64,000 nt of DNA from Thermomonas sp. S9 (GCF_024704365.1 NZ_JAJDFY010000001.1:186001-250000), one strand, 5' to 3'; positions 11,462 to 20,538 are shown, counted from the first letter of the stretch. Translations and numbers: made by a program. The notes: a model not told the origin generated them from the sequence alone.

Positions 11462-12230
11462 TCACCCGCACTTGCTATACCCACAATTCAAACAAGTCGC
11501 ACACCCGTCCATCAGCACCAGCGCCTTGGTCGAACACTTGTGGCACATGGTCGCGGACGGCGGAAAGCTGGCGCCGTCGCCGGTGACGGCGATGTCTTCC
11601 GGGTGCTCCGCCGCGCTGCTCAGGCCGGACGGGCCGGATTCAGCGTTTTTTTGAGCGCTCCTCGAACTGCCTGCGCTTCTCGGCGATCAGTGCGCGGGTG
11701 TGCTCGCCCATCTCCGGGTCGTGCAGCAGGCCGATCGACTTCAGGTGGTCTTCGACGATGTGACCGAGCTCCGCCACCAGCGACGGCATATACACGCCGC
11801 CGGCCTTGAAGTAGCCGCCGCGCGGATCGAACACGGCCTTCATCTCCTCGACGATGAAGGTGACGTCGCCACCCTTGCGGAACACGGCGGACATGATGCG
11901 GGTGAGCGCCACGATCCACTGGAAGTGCTCCATCGACTTGCTGTTGATGAAGATCTCGAACGGGCGACGGTGTTCGTGCTCGGTGCCGGCGTTGAGCACG
12001 ATGTCGTTGATGGTCACGTACATGGCGTGCTCCACCAGCGGCGACTTGATCTTGTAGGTGCTGCCGATCAGGACGTCCGGGCGCTCGATGCGCTCGTGCA
12101 TCTGGATCACGTTGTCGTCGGGGGCGGCGGCCGGCGCGGCGGTCTCCGCGGCCTTGGCGCTCTCCTTCGCCTTGTCGTCCGGGGTGACGACGGCATAGCC
12201 CTTGATTTTCTTCTCGATCCTGACGGTCAT
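11462..12230 (-). CDS. nrdJb: ribonucleotide reductase accessory subunit NrdJb with C-terminal zinc ribbon (frameshift in A7 at 11646-11652)
   Basis: This is the small partner of the split adenosylcobalamin-dependent reductase. The N-terminal part (MTVRIEKKIKGYAVVTPDD, then a central domain with HRRPFEIFINSKSMEHFQW) is in frame to an A7 tract at 11646-11652, after which the frame stops at once. If one A is removed, translation continues for about 60 residues to the TGA at 11462-11464. That tail contains CHKCSTKALVLMDGCATC and LNCGYSKCG, a zinc-ribbon-like cysteine set with a C-terminal Cys expected in this subunit. The full product would be about 255 residues. The C-terminal cysteines of class II reductases re-reduce the active site, so losing them would matter. 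Known Pseudomonas NrdJa/NrdJb are adjacent; here an H1-like gene separates them. Confidence 0.88.
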
Positions 12231-12307
12231 GGTCCTGACTCTGGCGGTCTGTGCGTTGCGGGTTGCGCGCCACGCCCGGCACGGCCGGGCGGGCGCAAAG
12301 GGACGGC

Positions 12308-12796
12308 TTATTTGCGGGCGGCCTTCTTGGCAGCCTTCTTGGCGACGGCCTTCTTGGCGGGCGCCTTCTTCGCCACCTTCTTCACGGCCTTCTTGGCAGC
12401 CTTCTTGGCGACGGCTTTCTTGGCGGCGACTTTCTTCACCGCCTTCTTGACGGCCTTCTTCGCCGCCGGCTTCTTGGCCGCGACTTTCTTCACCGCTTTC
12501 TTGGTGGCGGCCTTCTTGGCGGCGACCTTTTTCTTCAGCGCGGCCACTTCCTTCTTGGCGTCCTTGCTGGCGGCTTCGAGCTTCTTCTTGGCCCTGGCCA
12601 CGGTCTTGCCGACCGCCTTCCTGGCCTTGGCCACGTTGGTCTTCACCTTCTTCTCGGCCGACTTCGCAGCCTTCTTCACCTTCGCCACGGTGGCGCTGGC
12701 GGTGGTGGCCATCGCGCCGCCGACTTCCGCAACCTTCTCTTTCGCAGTTTCAACGGCATCCGACAGGGCTGCCGTCACTCCATCTCCATTGCTCAT
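12308..12796 (-). CDS. histone H1-like Lys/Ala-rich DNA-binding protein
   Basis: This 162-residue protein has about 35 ordinary residues at the N terminus (MSNGDGVTAALSDAVETAKE) and then becomes almost pure Lys and Ala repeats of the types KKAVKKVAAKK and KKAPAKKA. This composition is that of bacterial H1-like proteins (AlgP and Hc1-like tails), which bind DNA without sequence specificity. It lies between nrdJb and nrdJa on the same strand, with gaps of 77 and 110 bases. The highly repetitive coding sequence is a likely site of length variation between strains. Its repeats resemble the TopA tail at the start of the window. Confidence 0.85.
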   Translation of the reverse strand: MSNGDGVTAALSDAVETAKEKVAEVGGAMATTASATVAKVKKAAKSAEKKVKTNVAKARKAVGKTVARAKKKLEAASKDAKKEVAALKKKVAAKKAATKKAVKKVAAKKPAAKKAVKKAVKKVAAKKAVAKKAAKKAVKKVAKKAPAKKAVAKKAAKKAARK

Positions 12797-12907
12797 AGGC
12801 CCTCCTCAAGGGCGTGGTTGGTGGGTACCGCAGCGCGATCCTATACCCGGAAACGGCGCGCGTGCAGCAGGCGGCGCGGTTGTCCGCGCGCGCCGCCGCG
12901 GGCGCGT

Positions 12908-15058
12908 TCAGAACTTGCCGTAATAGCCTTCCTTGAGGGCGTCGAACAGGTTGGCCGCGGTGTGCAGCTCGCCGTCGTATTCGATCTGCTCGTTGCCTTT
13001 CACTTCGACCACGCTGCCGTCTTCCAGCTCGAAGCGGTAGGTGGTGTTCTCGAGGTCGGTTTCCTTGACCAGCACGCCCTGGAAGGCGGCCGGGTTGAAG
13101 CGGAAGGTGGTGCAGCCCTTCAGGCCCTGCTGGTAGGCGTAGCGGTAGATGTCCTTGAAGTCCTCGTACGGGTAGTCCGTGGGGACGTTCGCGGTCTTGG
13201 AGATGGAGGAATCCACCCATTTCTGCGCCGCAGCCTGCACGTCCACGTGTTCCTTCGGGCTGATGTCGTCGGCGGCGATGAAATAATCGGGCAGACGGGC
13301 GGCCGGATCCTCGGCGTAGGGCATCGCCTTCGGGTTGACCAGCGTGCGGTAGGCCAGCAGCTCGAAGGAGAACACGTCCACCTTCTCCTTGGTCTTCTTG
13401 CCCTCGCGGATCACGTTGCGGCTGTAGTGGTGGGCGAAGCTCGGTTCGATGCCGTTGCTGGCGTTGTTGGCCAGCGACAGCGAGATGGTGCCGGTGGGTG
13501 CGATGGAGCTGTGGTGGGTGAAGCGCGCGCCGACCTCGGCCAGCTCCTCCACCAGTTCCGGCGCGACCTCGGCCACCTTCTGCATGTAGCGGCTGTAGCG
13601 CGCGTGCAGGGTCTTGCCCTGGATCTCCTGGCCGATCTTCCAGCCGTCGCGCGCCATCTCCGGGCGCTTGCGCAGCATCTCGGCGGTGACCGTGAACACC
13701 TCGTCCATGATCGGGGCCGGGCCCTTCTCGCGCGCCAGCGCCAGCCCGGTTTCCCAGCCGGCAAGTGCCATCTCGCGGGCGACGCGCTCGGTGAACTCGC
13801 ACGACTCCTGGCTGCCGTACTTCATCTTGAGCATGGTCATGGTGCTGCCCAGGCCCAAAAAGCCCATGCCGTGGCGGCGCTTGCGCATGATCTCGTCGCG
13901 CTGCTGCTGCAAGGGAAGCCCGTTGACCTCCACCACGTTGTCCAGCATGCGGGTGAACACGCGCACCACTTCCTTGTATTCCTCCCAGTCGAACGTGGCC
14001 TGGTCGGTGAAGGGATGCTTGACGAACTTGGTCAGGTTGACCGAGCCCAGCAGGCAGGCGCCGTACGGCGGCAGCGGCTGCTCGCCGCAGGGGTTGGTGG
14101 CGCGGATGGTCTCGCACCACCAGTTGTTGTTCATCTCGTTGACGCGGTCGATCAGGATGAAGCCCGGCTCGGCGTAGTCGTACGTCGAGACCATGATCAT
14201 GTCCCACAGGTGGCGGGCGCGGATGTGGCCGTAGATCTTGCAGGCCACCAGGCCGTCCTCGCGGGCGATGTAGTTGCGGTGGGTGGGCCACTCGCGCCAC
14301 ACCACCTGGGCCGGGTCATCGAGGTCGACGTCGCCCTTTTCCTTGATGTTCACCGGGAACACCAGCGGCCAGTCGGCGTCGTGTTCCACCGCCTGCATGA
14401 AGCCGTCGGTGATCAGCAGGGACAGGTTGAACTGGCGCAGCCGGCCGTCCTCGCGCTTGGCGCGGATGAAGTCCTTCACGTCCGGATGCGACACATCGAA
14501 GGTGCCCATCTGCGCGCCGCGGCAGCCGCCGGCGGAGGACACGGTGAAGCACATCTTGTCGTAGATATCCATGAAGGACATCGGGCCGGAGGTGTAGGCA
14601 CCGGCGCCGGCCACGAACGCGCCGCGCGGGCGCAGGGTGCTGAACTCGTAGCCGATGCCGCAGCCGGCTTTCAGGGTCAGGCCGGCCTCGTGCACCTTGT
14701 CCAGGATGCCGTCCATCGAGTCTTCGATCGTGCCGGAGACGGTGCAGTTGATGGTCGAGGTGGCGGGCTTGTGCTCCTGCGCGCCGGCGTTGGAGGTGAT
14801 GCGGCCGGCGGGGATGGCCCCGCGGCGCAGCGCCCAGGTGAAGCGCTCCTGCCAGTACTGCTGCAGCTCGGCGGTGGGCTCGGCCTCGGCCAGCGCCTTG
14901 GCGACGCGCCTGTAGGTGCCGTCGATATCGGCATCCAGCGGCACCCCCTGCTTGGTCTTCAGGCGGTACTTCTTGTCCCAGATGTCCACCGACGCCGGCT
15001 GCATCGGGATGTCCTGATTCGCGTCCGTGGTCACCGCTTCAAGCCTCGCCGTGCTCAT
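12908..15058 (-). CDS. nrdJa: adenosylcobalamin-dependent (class II) ribonucleotide reductase catalytic subunit
   Basis: This 716-residue enzyme reduces ribonucleotides to deoxyribonucleotides using coenzyme B12 instead of an oxygen-made radical. Visible motifs include NAGAQEHKPATSTINCTVSG with the N-terminal redox Cys, NPCGEQPLPPYGACLLGSVN with the active-site Cys and Glu near residue 322, and HHSSIAPTGTISLSLANNAS. The start ATG 15058 is supported by AGGAG 12 bases upstream and by the family start; the longer frame upstream is low complexity. The C-terminal cysteine tail is absent and is supplied by the separate nrdJb gene. The frame is intact. I saw no B12 riboswitch in the upstream region. 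Confidence 0.96.
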   Translation of the reverse strand: MSTARLEAVTTDANQDIPMQPASVDIWDKKYRLKTKQGVPLDADIDGTYRRVAKALAEAEPTAELQQYWQERFTWALRRGAIPAGRITSNAGAQEHKPATSTINCTVSGTIEDSMDGILDKVHEAGLTLKAGCGIGYEFSTLRPRGAFVAGAGAYTSGPMSFMDIYDKMCFTVSSAGGCRGAQMGTFDVSHPDVKDFIRAKREDGRLRQFNLSLLITDGFMQAVEHDADWPLVFPVNIKEKGDVDLDDPAQVVWREWPTHRNYIAREDGLVACKIYGHIRARHLWDMIMVSTYDYAEPGFILIDRVNEMNNNWWCETIRATNPCGEQPLPPYGACLLGSVNLTKFVKHPFTDQATFDWEEYKEVVRVFTRMLDNVVEVNGLPLQQQRDEIMRKRRHGMGFLGLGSTMTMLKMKYGSQESCEFTERVAREMALAGWETGLALAREKGPAPIMDEVFTVTAEMLRKRPEMARDGWKIGQEIQGKTLHARYSRYMQKVAEVAPELVEELAEVGARFTHHSSIAPTGTISLSLANNASNGIEPSFAHHYSRNVIREGKKTKEKVDVFSFELLAYRTLVNPKAMPYAEDPAARLPDYFIAADDISPKEHVDVQAAAQKWVDSSISKTANVPTDYPYEDFKDIYRYAYQQGLKGCTTFRFNPAAFQGVLVKETDLENTTYRFELEDGSVVEVKGNEQIEYDGELHTAANLFDALKEGYYGKF

Positions 15059-15611
15059 GCCCTTCGACTCTCCTGTGTCGTTATAGACCCGCGCTGGCGG
15101 ATCCGCTGCCCATGCCCCGCCCCCGGCGTCCGGCGGCGGCGGCGACGCAGGCCGCGCACGATGCGCGCAGCCTGCCAATGCTTCATTTTGGTGGCGTCAC
15201 CGCCGGTTCTTGCTTCGTCACGCGCCGCTCCCCTGCCGACGTCGTTGCCCTCGGCTCGGCCCCCTGCGCCACTAGCCTTGGGATTTCCTGCAAAACCAAC
15301 CACAAGATGTTGTGGCCAACCCGCAAGACCATAGCCACGCCTCCAACCCAAGTCAACGCGAAAATCGCACCGCCCCCGGCTTGCAATCCCGCGCCCGCCG
15401 CTGACACCCGCCCAGAATGCGTGTTCCACGCGATCCGGCACGCCTCCGGCGTGGAACTGAATACGTGCAAAACCCGCACCCGCCGGATGCTGCAGTGCAA
15501 TGCCCACCCTCCCGCTGGCGATGGCCCGCCCCTTCAGCCACGATTGCGCAAGCCGCGGCGGGTCTCGGCAATACTTGCGGCCTGGCCCGCCGTTGCTTCC
15601 GATCGCCGCGC
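15059..15611. other. 553-base divergent intergenic region
   Basis: This region separates nrdJa (minus) from the Do-like protease gene (plus) and must hold both promoters. It is less GC-rich than the flanking genes from about 15180 to 15380. A perfect hairpin, CCACAA-gatg-TTGTGG, lies at 15300-15315. Short open frames exist on both strands, but none has convincing composition or recognisable sequence. No riboswitch, tRNA or repeat was recognised. Confidence 0.5.
15080..15085 (-). promoter_or_regulatory. candidate -10 element for nrdJa
   Basis: On the minus strand, TATAAC ends 21 bases before the nrdJa start codon, with AGGAG between them. This would give a very short leader of about 15 bases. 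No good -35 hexamer is visible at the right distance, so the assignment is weak. Confidence 0.3.
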
Positions 15612-17042
15612 ATGAAGACCGCCACCAAGACCCTGCTCGCCCTGACCGTCGCCGCCGCGTTCGGCGGCTTTGCCGCCACCGGGCTGAACCTGCTGCTGGA
15701 GCAGCCGGCGCGTGCCGCGGCGACCACCCCGGCGGTGCCGGCGGCCGGCGGCACCCTGCCGGCGGCGGTGGCGGGCACCCCGGTGCCATCACTGGCGCCG
15801 ATGCTCAAGCGCGTGCTGCCGGCGGTGGTCAGCGTGAACACCAAGCAGGTGGTGCGGGTGAACACGCCGTTCGGCGACGACCCCGTCTTCCGCCGCATCT
15901 TCGGCATCCCGGCCGAGCGCATCGCGCAGTCGCTGGGCTCGGGCGTGATCGTGGACGCCCAGCGCGGGCTGGTGCTGACCAACAACCACGTGGTCGAGGA
16001 CGCCGACGAGGTGCAGGTGACCCTGGCCGATGGGCGCAGCCTCAAGGCCCAGTTCGTCGGCAACGACCCCGACACCGACATCGCGCTGATGCGGATCCCG
16101 GCGCAACGCCTGACCGCGATCCCGCTGGCCGACAGCGACAAGCTGCAGATCGGCGATTTCGTGGTGGCGATCGGCAATCCGTTCGGCGTGGGGCAGACGG
16201 TGACCTCGGGGATCGTGTCCGCGGTGGGCCGCAACAACCTGCCCGGCGCCGGCTACCAGAACTTCATCCAGACCGATGCCAGCATCAACCCCGGCAACTC
16301 CGGCGGTGCGCTGGTCAACCTCAACGGCGAGCTGGTCGGCATCAACACCGCCAGCTTCAACCCGCGTGGCTCGATGGCCGGCAACATCGGGCTGGGCTTC
16401 GCGATTCCCTCCAACCTCGCGCACCGGGTGATGGACCAGCTGCTGGCCGGCGGCGTGGTGCGCCGCGGCACCCTCGGCATCGACACCCAGGACGTGGACG
16501 CGCGGCTGGCGCAGGGCCTGGGCCTGGCCGAGGCGCGCGGCGCGGTGGTGACCCGGGTGTTCCCGGGCTCGGCCGCGGGCGCCGCCGGGCTGAAGGTGGG
16601 CGACGTGGTGGTGGCCGCCAACGGCCAGCCGATCGACAACGCCGAGGCGCTGCGCAACTTCCAGGGCCTGCAGGCACCGGACGCCACCGTGGTGCTGGAG
16701 GTGCGCCGCGACGGCAAGCCGCTGCGCATCACCAGCGGCCTGCGCGAGGCACCGAAGGCGCTGGACGGCGGCCAGCTGGATCCGCGCCTGGCCGGCGCGC
16801 GCTTCGCGGAACTGCCCGAATCGCTGCGCCGGCAGGGCCTGGCCGGGGTGCTGGTGGAGCAGGTGCAGCGCGGCAGCCGCGCCGCCCAGAACGGACTGCA
16901 ACCCGGCGACGTGGTGCTGGCCGCCAGCAGCGGCGCGTTCAGCGATCTCACCGGATTCCGTGCCACCCTGTCCGCGCCGGTGCCGCAGCTGGTGCTGCGG
17001 GTGCTGCGCGGCAACGCCAGCGGACAGCTGCCGATGCGCTGA
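15612..17042 (+). CDS. Do-like periplasmic serine endoprotease (DegP/DegQ family)
   Basis: This 476-residue periplasmic protease/chaperone degrades misfolded envelope proteins. It has an N-terminal signal or anchor (MKTATKTLLALTVAAAFGGF), a trypsin-like domain with His in LTNNHVVEDADEV (about residue 124), Asp in GNDPDTDIALMRI (about 155) and Ser in NPGNSGGALVNLNGE (about 228), and two PDZ domains at about 275-365 and 390-470. The LA loop is short, as in DegQ rather than DegP. ATG 15612 starts the signal sequence; the open frame upstream is non-coding in character. The gene stands alone and ends in front of a hairpin. Confidence 0.93.
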   Translation: MKTATKTLLALTVAAAFGGFAATGLNLLLEQPARAAATTPAVPAAGGTLPAAVAGTPVPSLAPMLKRVLPAVVSVNTKQVVRVNTPFGDDPVFRRIFGIPAERIAQSLGSGVIVDAQRGLVLTNNHVVEDADEVQVTLADGRSLKAQFVGNDPDTDIALMRIPAQRLTAIPLADSDKLQIGDFVVAIGNPFGVGQTVTSGIVSAVGRNNLPGAGYQNFIQTDASINPGNSGGALVNLNGELVGINTASFNPRGSMAGNIGLGFAIPSNLAHRVMDQLLAGGVVRRGTLGIDTQDVDARLAQGLGLAEARGAVVTRVFPGSAAGAAGLKVGDVVVAANGQPIDNAEALRNFQGLQAPDATVVLEVRRDGKPLRITSGLREAPKALDGGQLDPRLAGARFAELPESLRRQGLAGVLVEQVQRGSRAAQNGLQPGDVVLAASSGAFSDLTGFRATLSAPVPQLVLRVLRGNASGQLPMR

Positions 17043-17067
17043 CCCCGGCGTTGACGCCCTCCATGCA

Positions 17068-17091
17068 GCGCCGGTGCGACACTGCCGGCGC
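17068..17091 (+). terminator. stem-loop after the Do-like protease gene
   Basis: A perfect 7-base stem, GCGCCGG and CCGGCGC, with a 10-base loop lies 25 bases after the protease stop codon and 30 bases before the YqjD-like gene. There is only a weak T-rich stretch after it (GGTTCCCTTT). It may be a terminator or attenuator, or a short repeat. Confidence 0.35.
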
Positions 17092-17121
17092 GGTTCCCTT
17101 TCACCCCCGAGGACGCAGCAG

Positions 17122-17478
17122 ATGAGCGAGCACACCGAAGCAGTCAAGAGCAACCTGGGCGAGGCCGGCGCGCACCTGAAACAGGCCGCCAGCGCCGCCG
17201 GTGGCGCGGTGAAGAACGCCGCCAGCGCGGCCGGCGACGAGCTGCGCCTGGGCAAGGCGCAGGTGAAGGCCGAGCTGGCCGACGGCGCGGTGGCCGGGCT
17301 GGGCGCGGCCGAGCACCTGGGCGGCGCCGCCGGCGAGCAGATGAACGCACTGATGGACAAGGGCCGCGACCTGCTGGACAGCGCTTCCGAGCTGATCCGC
17401 GAGCGTCCGCTGGTGGCGTTCGGGGTGGCGTTCGCCGCCGGTTTCATCCTGTCCAAGCTCGCCCGCAGCGACAAGTAA
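17122..17478 (+). CDS. ElaB/YqjD-like (DUF883) membrane-anchored protein
   Basis: This 118-residue protein has a long amphipathic Ala/Lys/Glu-rich helix and one C-terminal hydrophobic anchor (PLVAFGVAFAAGFILSKLA), the layout of the DUF883 family. In Escherichia coli YqjD and ElaB bind ribosomes and the inner membrane in stationary phase. It is followed after seven bases by a YqjE-like gene and then a YqjK-like gene, matching the E. coli yqjD-yqjE-yqjK order. The ribosome role is known for the family and only inferred here. Confidence 0.85.
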   Translation: MSEHTEAVKSNLGEAGAHLKQAASAAGGAVKNAASAAGDELRLGKAQVKAELADGAVAGLGAAEHLGGAAGEQMNALMDKGRDLLDSASELIRERPLVAFGVAFAAGFILSKLARSDK

Positions 17479-17485
17479 GCCGCCG

Positions 17486-18073
17486 ATGGCCACCGGGGAG
17501 CCGCGGCAGGCCGCGGGCGAAGACGCCGGCGCGGGGCAGGCCGACGCGCATGCGGGCACGGCGGCGGGCGTGGCCGACAGCCTGCGCGCGCTGGGCGCGG
17601 AAGGCCGCGCCGGGCTGCGCGCCAGCCGCGATGCGCTCAAAGCGCTGCGGCTGCTGGTGGCGGCCGACATCGCGCTGGCGCGCGCCGCGCTGATCCGCGC
17701 GCTGGTCGCCGTCGCGCTGGCGGTGATCTTCGGCGGTTCGGCCTGGCTGCTGCTGATGGCGGCGCTGATCGCGGCGCTGCAGGCGCTGGGGCTGTCGTGG
17801 CTGGCGGCCCTGCTGGCGTGCGCACTGCTCAGCCTGGCGGTCACCGCGGCGTGCGCGCTGGCGGCGATGCGCTATTTCGAGTACAGCAGCCTGCGCGCCA
17901 CCCGCCGCCAGCTGGCGCGCCTGGGGTTGGACGCGCTCGCCGAGCTGGACGCGCTGCTGCGCCGCGACGCGCAGGAGCCGCCGGCTACGAATGCCGATAC
18001 GTCCGGCGGCGATGCCAATGGAGATGGCCGTGGCGACAACCACGCCCGACCGAACGGAGCCCCCGCGCCATGA
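17486..18073 (+). CDS. YqjE-like / holin-X-type membrane protein
   Basis: This 195-residue protein has two strong membrane helices in the middle (ALVAVALAVIFGGSAWLLLM and LGLSWLAALLACALLSLAVT), flanked by charged helices. This is the layout of the YqjE or putative phage holin superfamily III (Holin-X) group. The name reflects membrane topology and does not imply a phage origin. It sits in a probable three-gene operon between the YqjD-like and YqjK-like genes and overlaps the next start codon as ATGA. Confidence 0.8.
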   Translation: MATGEPRQAAGEDAGAGQADAHAGTAAGVADSLRALGAEGRAGLRASRDALKALRLLVAADIALARAALIRALVAVALAVIFGGSAWLLLMAALIAALQALGLSWLAALLACALLSLAVTAACALAAMRYFEYSSLRATRRQLARLGLDALAELDALLRRDAQEPPATNADTSGGDANGDGRGDNHARPNGAPAP

Positions 18074-18387
18074 GCCTCGACCGCGGCTTCGATGCCCTCC
18101 GACGGCGCGTGCAGCACGCCGAGCACGCGCTGACCGTGCGCGAACGGCGCGCGCAGCGCCAGTGGCAGCGCCTGCAGTCCACCTGGCGCGCGGCCTGGAC
18201 GCCAGGACGGATCCTCGTGATCGGCCTGGCCCTGGGCTTCGCCAGCGGCCGCGCGCGCCCGCTGCGGCTGGCCGGCGAAGGCGGCCTGCTCGGCGCACTG
18301 CGCGCCCTCGGCCCGCTGCTGGCCACCCTCGACGCGGTGCGCGCCGCCACAACCCGTGACAGCCGCGCCGCCCCACCCGCGGACTGA
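18070..18387 (+). CDS. YqjK-like small protein
   Basis: This 105-residue protein overlaps the previous gene by four bases (ATGA). It has an Arg/Gln-rich coiled first half (VRERRAQRQWQRLQSTWRA) followed by one hydrophobic segment (RILVIGLALGFASGRA). Position and layout match YqjK-family proteins, which follow YqjD and YqjE. Sequence similarity could not be tested, so the family call rests mainly on context. Confidence 0.65.
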   Translation: MSLDRGFDALRRRVQHAEHALTVRERRAQRQWQRLQSTWRAAWTPGRILVIGLALGFASGRARPLRLAGEGGLLGALRALGPLLATLDAVRAATTRDSRAAPPAD

Positions 18388-18433
18388 TCGCCTGCCGTGC
18401 GCCGCCTCCGCCACGGCGGCCTACAATGCAGAC

Positions 18434-19147
18434 GTGAACCCGTCCATCCGCGCCCTGACTTTCGACCTCGACGACACCCTGTGGCCGTTCGCCCCGATCG
18501 GGGAGCGCATCGAGAATGCGCTGCACGCCTGGTTCCTCGAACACAGCCCGCGCACCGCCGAGCGCTTCCCGATCGAGGAGATGCGCGCCCTGCGCGCGCG
18601 GGTGTTCGCGGAATTTCCCGAGCACGCGCACGATCTCGGCCTGCTGCGGCGGCTGACGATCGAGCGCGCGCTGCGCGAGAGCGGCGACGACCCCGCGCTG
18701 GCCAGCGCGGCCTACGCGATCTTCTTCCGCGAGCGCAACCACGTGGAGTTCTATCCCGACGCGCAGGACGGCCTGCGCCGGATCGCCGCGCGGTGGCCGA
18801 TCGCCGCGCTGACCAACGGCAACGCGGACCTGGCGGTGATCGGCATCGCCGGGCTGTTCCGCTTCCAGCTCGGCGCGCGCGAATACGGCGCGCCCAAACC
18901 CGACGCCGGCCTGTTCCATGAAGCCTGCCGCCGGCTCGGGTTCGCCCCGGAGCAGGTCATGCACGTGGGCGATCATCCGCAGATGGACATCGCCGGCGCG
19001 ACCCACGCCGGCCTGCACACCTGCTGGATCGACCGCGGCGATCACGCCTGGCCCGCCGACCTGCCGCCCGCGGAACTGCGCGTCACCACCCTGACCGCGC
19101 TGGCCGACTGGCTGGAGGCCGGCGCCCATTCCGAGGCCTCTACATGA
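18434..19147 (+). CDS. HAD-superfamily phosphatase (YigB-like)
   Basis: This 237-residue cytoplasmic hydrolase carries the four HAD motifs: nucleophile DLDDTLWPF, motif II ALTNGNADL, Lys in APKPDAGLF, and the metal-binding HVGDHPQMDIAGA. The combination is closest to YigB, which dephosphorylates a riboflavin precursor and other sugar phosphates. The start is set at GTG 18434, just before IRALTFDLDD; the longer upstream frame would add 26 unlikely residues and overlap the preceding gene. Its stop overlaps the start of the aminopeptidase gene as ATGA, so they are co-transcribed. Confidence 0.88.
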   Translation: MNPSIRALTFDLDDTLWPFAPIGERIENALHAWFLEHSPRTAERFPIEEMRALRARVFAEFPEHAHDLGLLRRLTIERALRESGDDPALASAAYAIFFRERNHVEFYPDAQDGLRRIAARWPIAALTNGNADLAVIGIAGLFRFQLGAREYGAPKPDAGLFHEACRRLGFAPEQVMHVGDHPQMDIAGATHAGLHTCWIDRGDHAWPADLPPAELRVTTLTALADWLEAGAHSEAST

Positions 19148-20520
19148 CCCTGCCCGACGGCTACACCACCGACCTGTCCGCCGCGCTGCCGCTGCATGCG
19201 GTGAGCAAGGCCACGTTCCCGGCCTGGCTGCAGGCGCAGGCCGCGCCGGTGCAGGCCTGGCTGGCGGCGCAGCGCTTCGACGGCGCGCCCGGCCGCGCCT
19301 GCAGCTGGCCGGATGCCGCCGGCCGCGCGGCGGGAGCGGTGCTGGGCGTGGATGACCTCCACGACCCGTTCGCCTGGGCGCATGCCCCGCGCGCGCTGCC
19401 CGCGGGCGACTGGCAGGTGGCGTCCGAACTCGATGACGGCGCACGCCACGCGCTGCAGCTGGGCTGGGGCCTGGGCCGCTACCGCTTCGCCCGCTACAAG
19501 GCGCAGCCGGCCCCGGCGGCGCGGCTGGCCGCGGACGGCTTCGATGCCGAGACATTCGACCTGCTCGCCGCCTGCGTGCGCGTGCGCGACCTGGTCAACA
19601 CGCCCACCGAGCACATGGGCCCGGACGAGCTGGAAGCGGCCGCGCGCGGACTCGCGCAGGCGCACGGCGCGACGGTCGATGTCATTGCCGGCGACGCCCT
19701 GCTGGCGCAGCACTACCCGGCCATCCACGCGGTGGGCCGCGCCTCGCACCGCGCGCCGCGCCTCATCGAACTCACCTGGGGCGAGGCGGCGCATCCGCAC
19801 GTGGCGATCTGCGGCAAGGGCGTGTGCTTCGACACCGGCGGGCTGGACCTCAAGGCCGCCGCCGGCATGCGCAACATGAAGAAGGACATGGGCGGCGCCG
19901 CGCACGCGCTGGCGCTGGCCGGGCTGGTGATGGCGCGCAGGCTGCCGCTGCGGCTCACCCTGCTGGTGGCCGCGGTGGAAAATGCCATCGGCCCGAACGC
20001 GCTGCGCCCCGGCGAGGTCATCGCCACCCGCAAGGGCGTGAGCGTGGAGATCGACAACACCGATGCCGAAGGCCGGCTGATCCTCGCCGACGCCCTGGCC
20101 CGCGCCTGCGAACTTTCGCCCGACCTGCTGCTGGATTTCGCCACCCTCACCGGCGCCGCGCGCGTCGCGCTGGGGCCGGACCTGCCCGCGCTGTACGCCA
20201 ACGACGAGGCGCTGGCGCAGGACTGGCTGGCCGCCGGCCAGCAGGTGCGCGACCCGCTGTGGCGGATGCCGTTGTGGCGGCCGTACCTGCGCTACCTCAC
20301 CAGCGGTATTGCGGACCTGGCCAACAGCAGCAACACCACGATGGCCGGCAGCGTCACCGCCGCGCTGTACCTCGAGCGCTTCGTCGAGGACGGCGTGCGC
20401 TGGGGCCACGTGGACGTGTACGCATGGAACGACGGCGACCGCCCCGGCAAGCCGGCCGGCGGCGAGGCGCAGGGCCTGCGCGCCGCCTACGTGCTGCTGA
20501 AGGCGCGCGCGGCGGGTTGA
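19144..20520 (+). CDS. M17 family leucyl aminopeptidase
   Basis: This 458-residue cytoplasmic metalloaminopeptidase removes N-terminal residues from peptides. The di-metal site is visible in ICGKGVCFDTGGLDLK, MKKDMGGAAHAL and NTDAEGRLILADALA, and the substrate loop in LLDFATLTGAARVALGPD. It is shorter than PepA (about 500 residues) in the N-terminal domain, closer to the short M17 family members. The start ATG overlaps the HAD gene stop. It converges with the anti-sigma gene, with 18 bases between the stops. Confidence 0.93.
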   Translation: MTLPDGYTTDLSAALPLHAVSKATFPAWLQAQAAPVQAWLAAQRFDGAPGRACSWPDAAGRAAGAVLGVDDLHDPFAWAHAPRALPAGDWQVASELDDGARHALQLGWGLGRYRFARYKAQPAPAARLAADGFDAETFDLLAACVRVRDLVNTPTEHMGPDELEAAARGLAQAHGATVDVIAGDALLAQHYPAIHAVGRASHRAPRLIELTWGEAAHPHVAICGKGVCFDTGGLDLKAAAGMRNMKKDMGGAAHALALAGLVMARRLPLRLTLLVAAVENAIGPNALRPGEVIATRKGVSVEIDNTDAEGRLILADALARACELSPDLLLDFATLTGAARVALGPDLPALYANDEALAQDWLAAGQQVRDPLWRMPLWRPYLRYLTSGIADLANSSNTTMAGSVTAALYLERFVEDGVRWGHVDVYAWNDGDRPGKPAGGEAQGLRAAYVLLKARAAG

Positions 20521-20538
20521 GCGCGCGCAGACGGCTTT

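Noticed and set aside
11640..11660. Programmed ribosomal frameshift in nrdJb
   Set aside because: Reaching the cysteine tail needs a +1 shift, whereas A-rich slippery sites usually give -1, which ends after about ten residues; an extra A is simpler.
15183..15500. Possible 105-residue minus-strand gene between nrdJa and the protease gene
   Set aside because: It has one hydrophobic stretch but no ribosome site, family resemblance or codon bias.
15059..15611. Cobalamin riboswitch for the B12-dependent reductase
   Set aside because: No B12-box or supporting stems in the correct orientation; the nrdJa leader appears very short.
17486..18073. Prophage holin
   Set aside because: The neighbours are YqjD-like and YqjK-like housekeeping genes and no phage gene is nearby.
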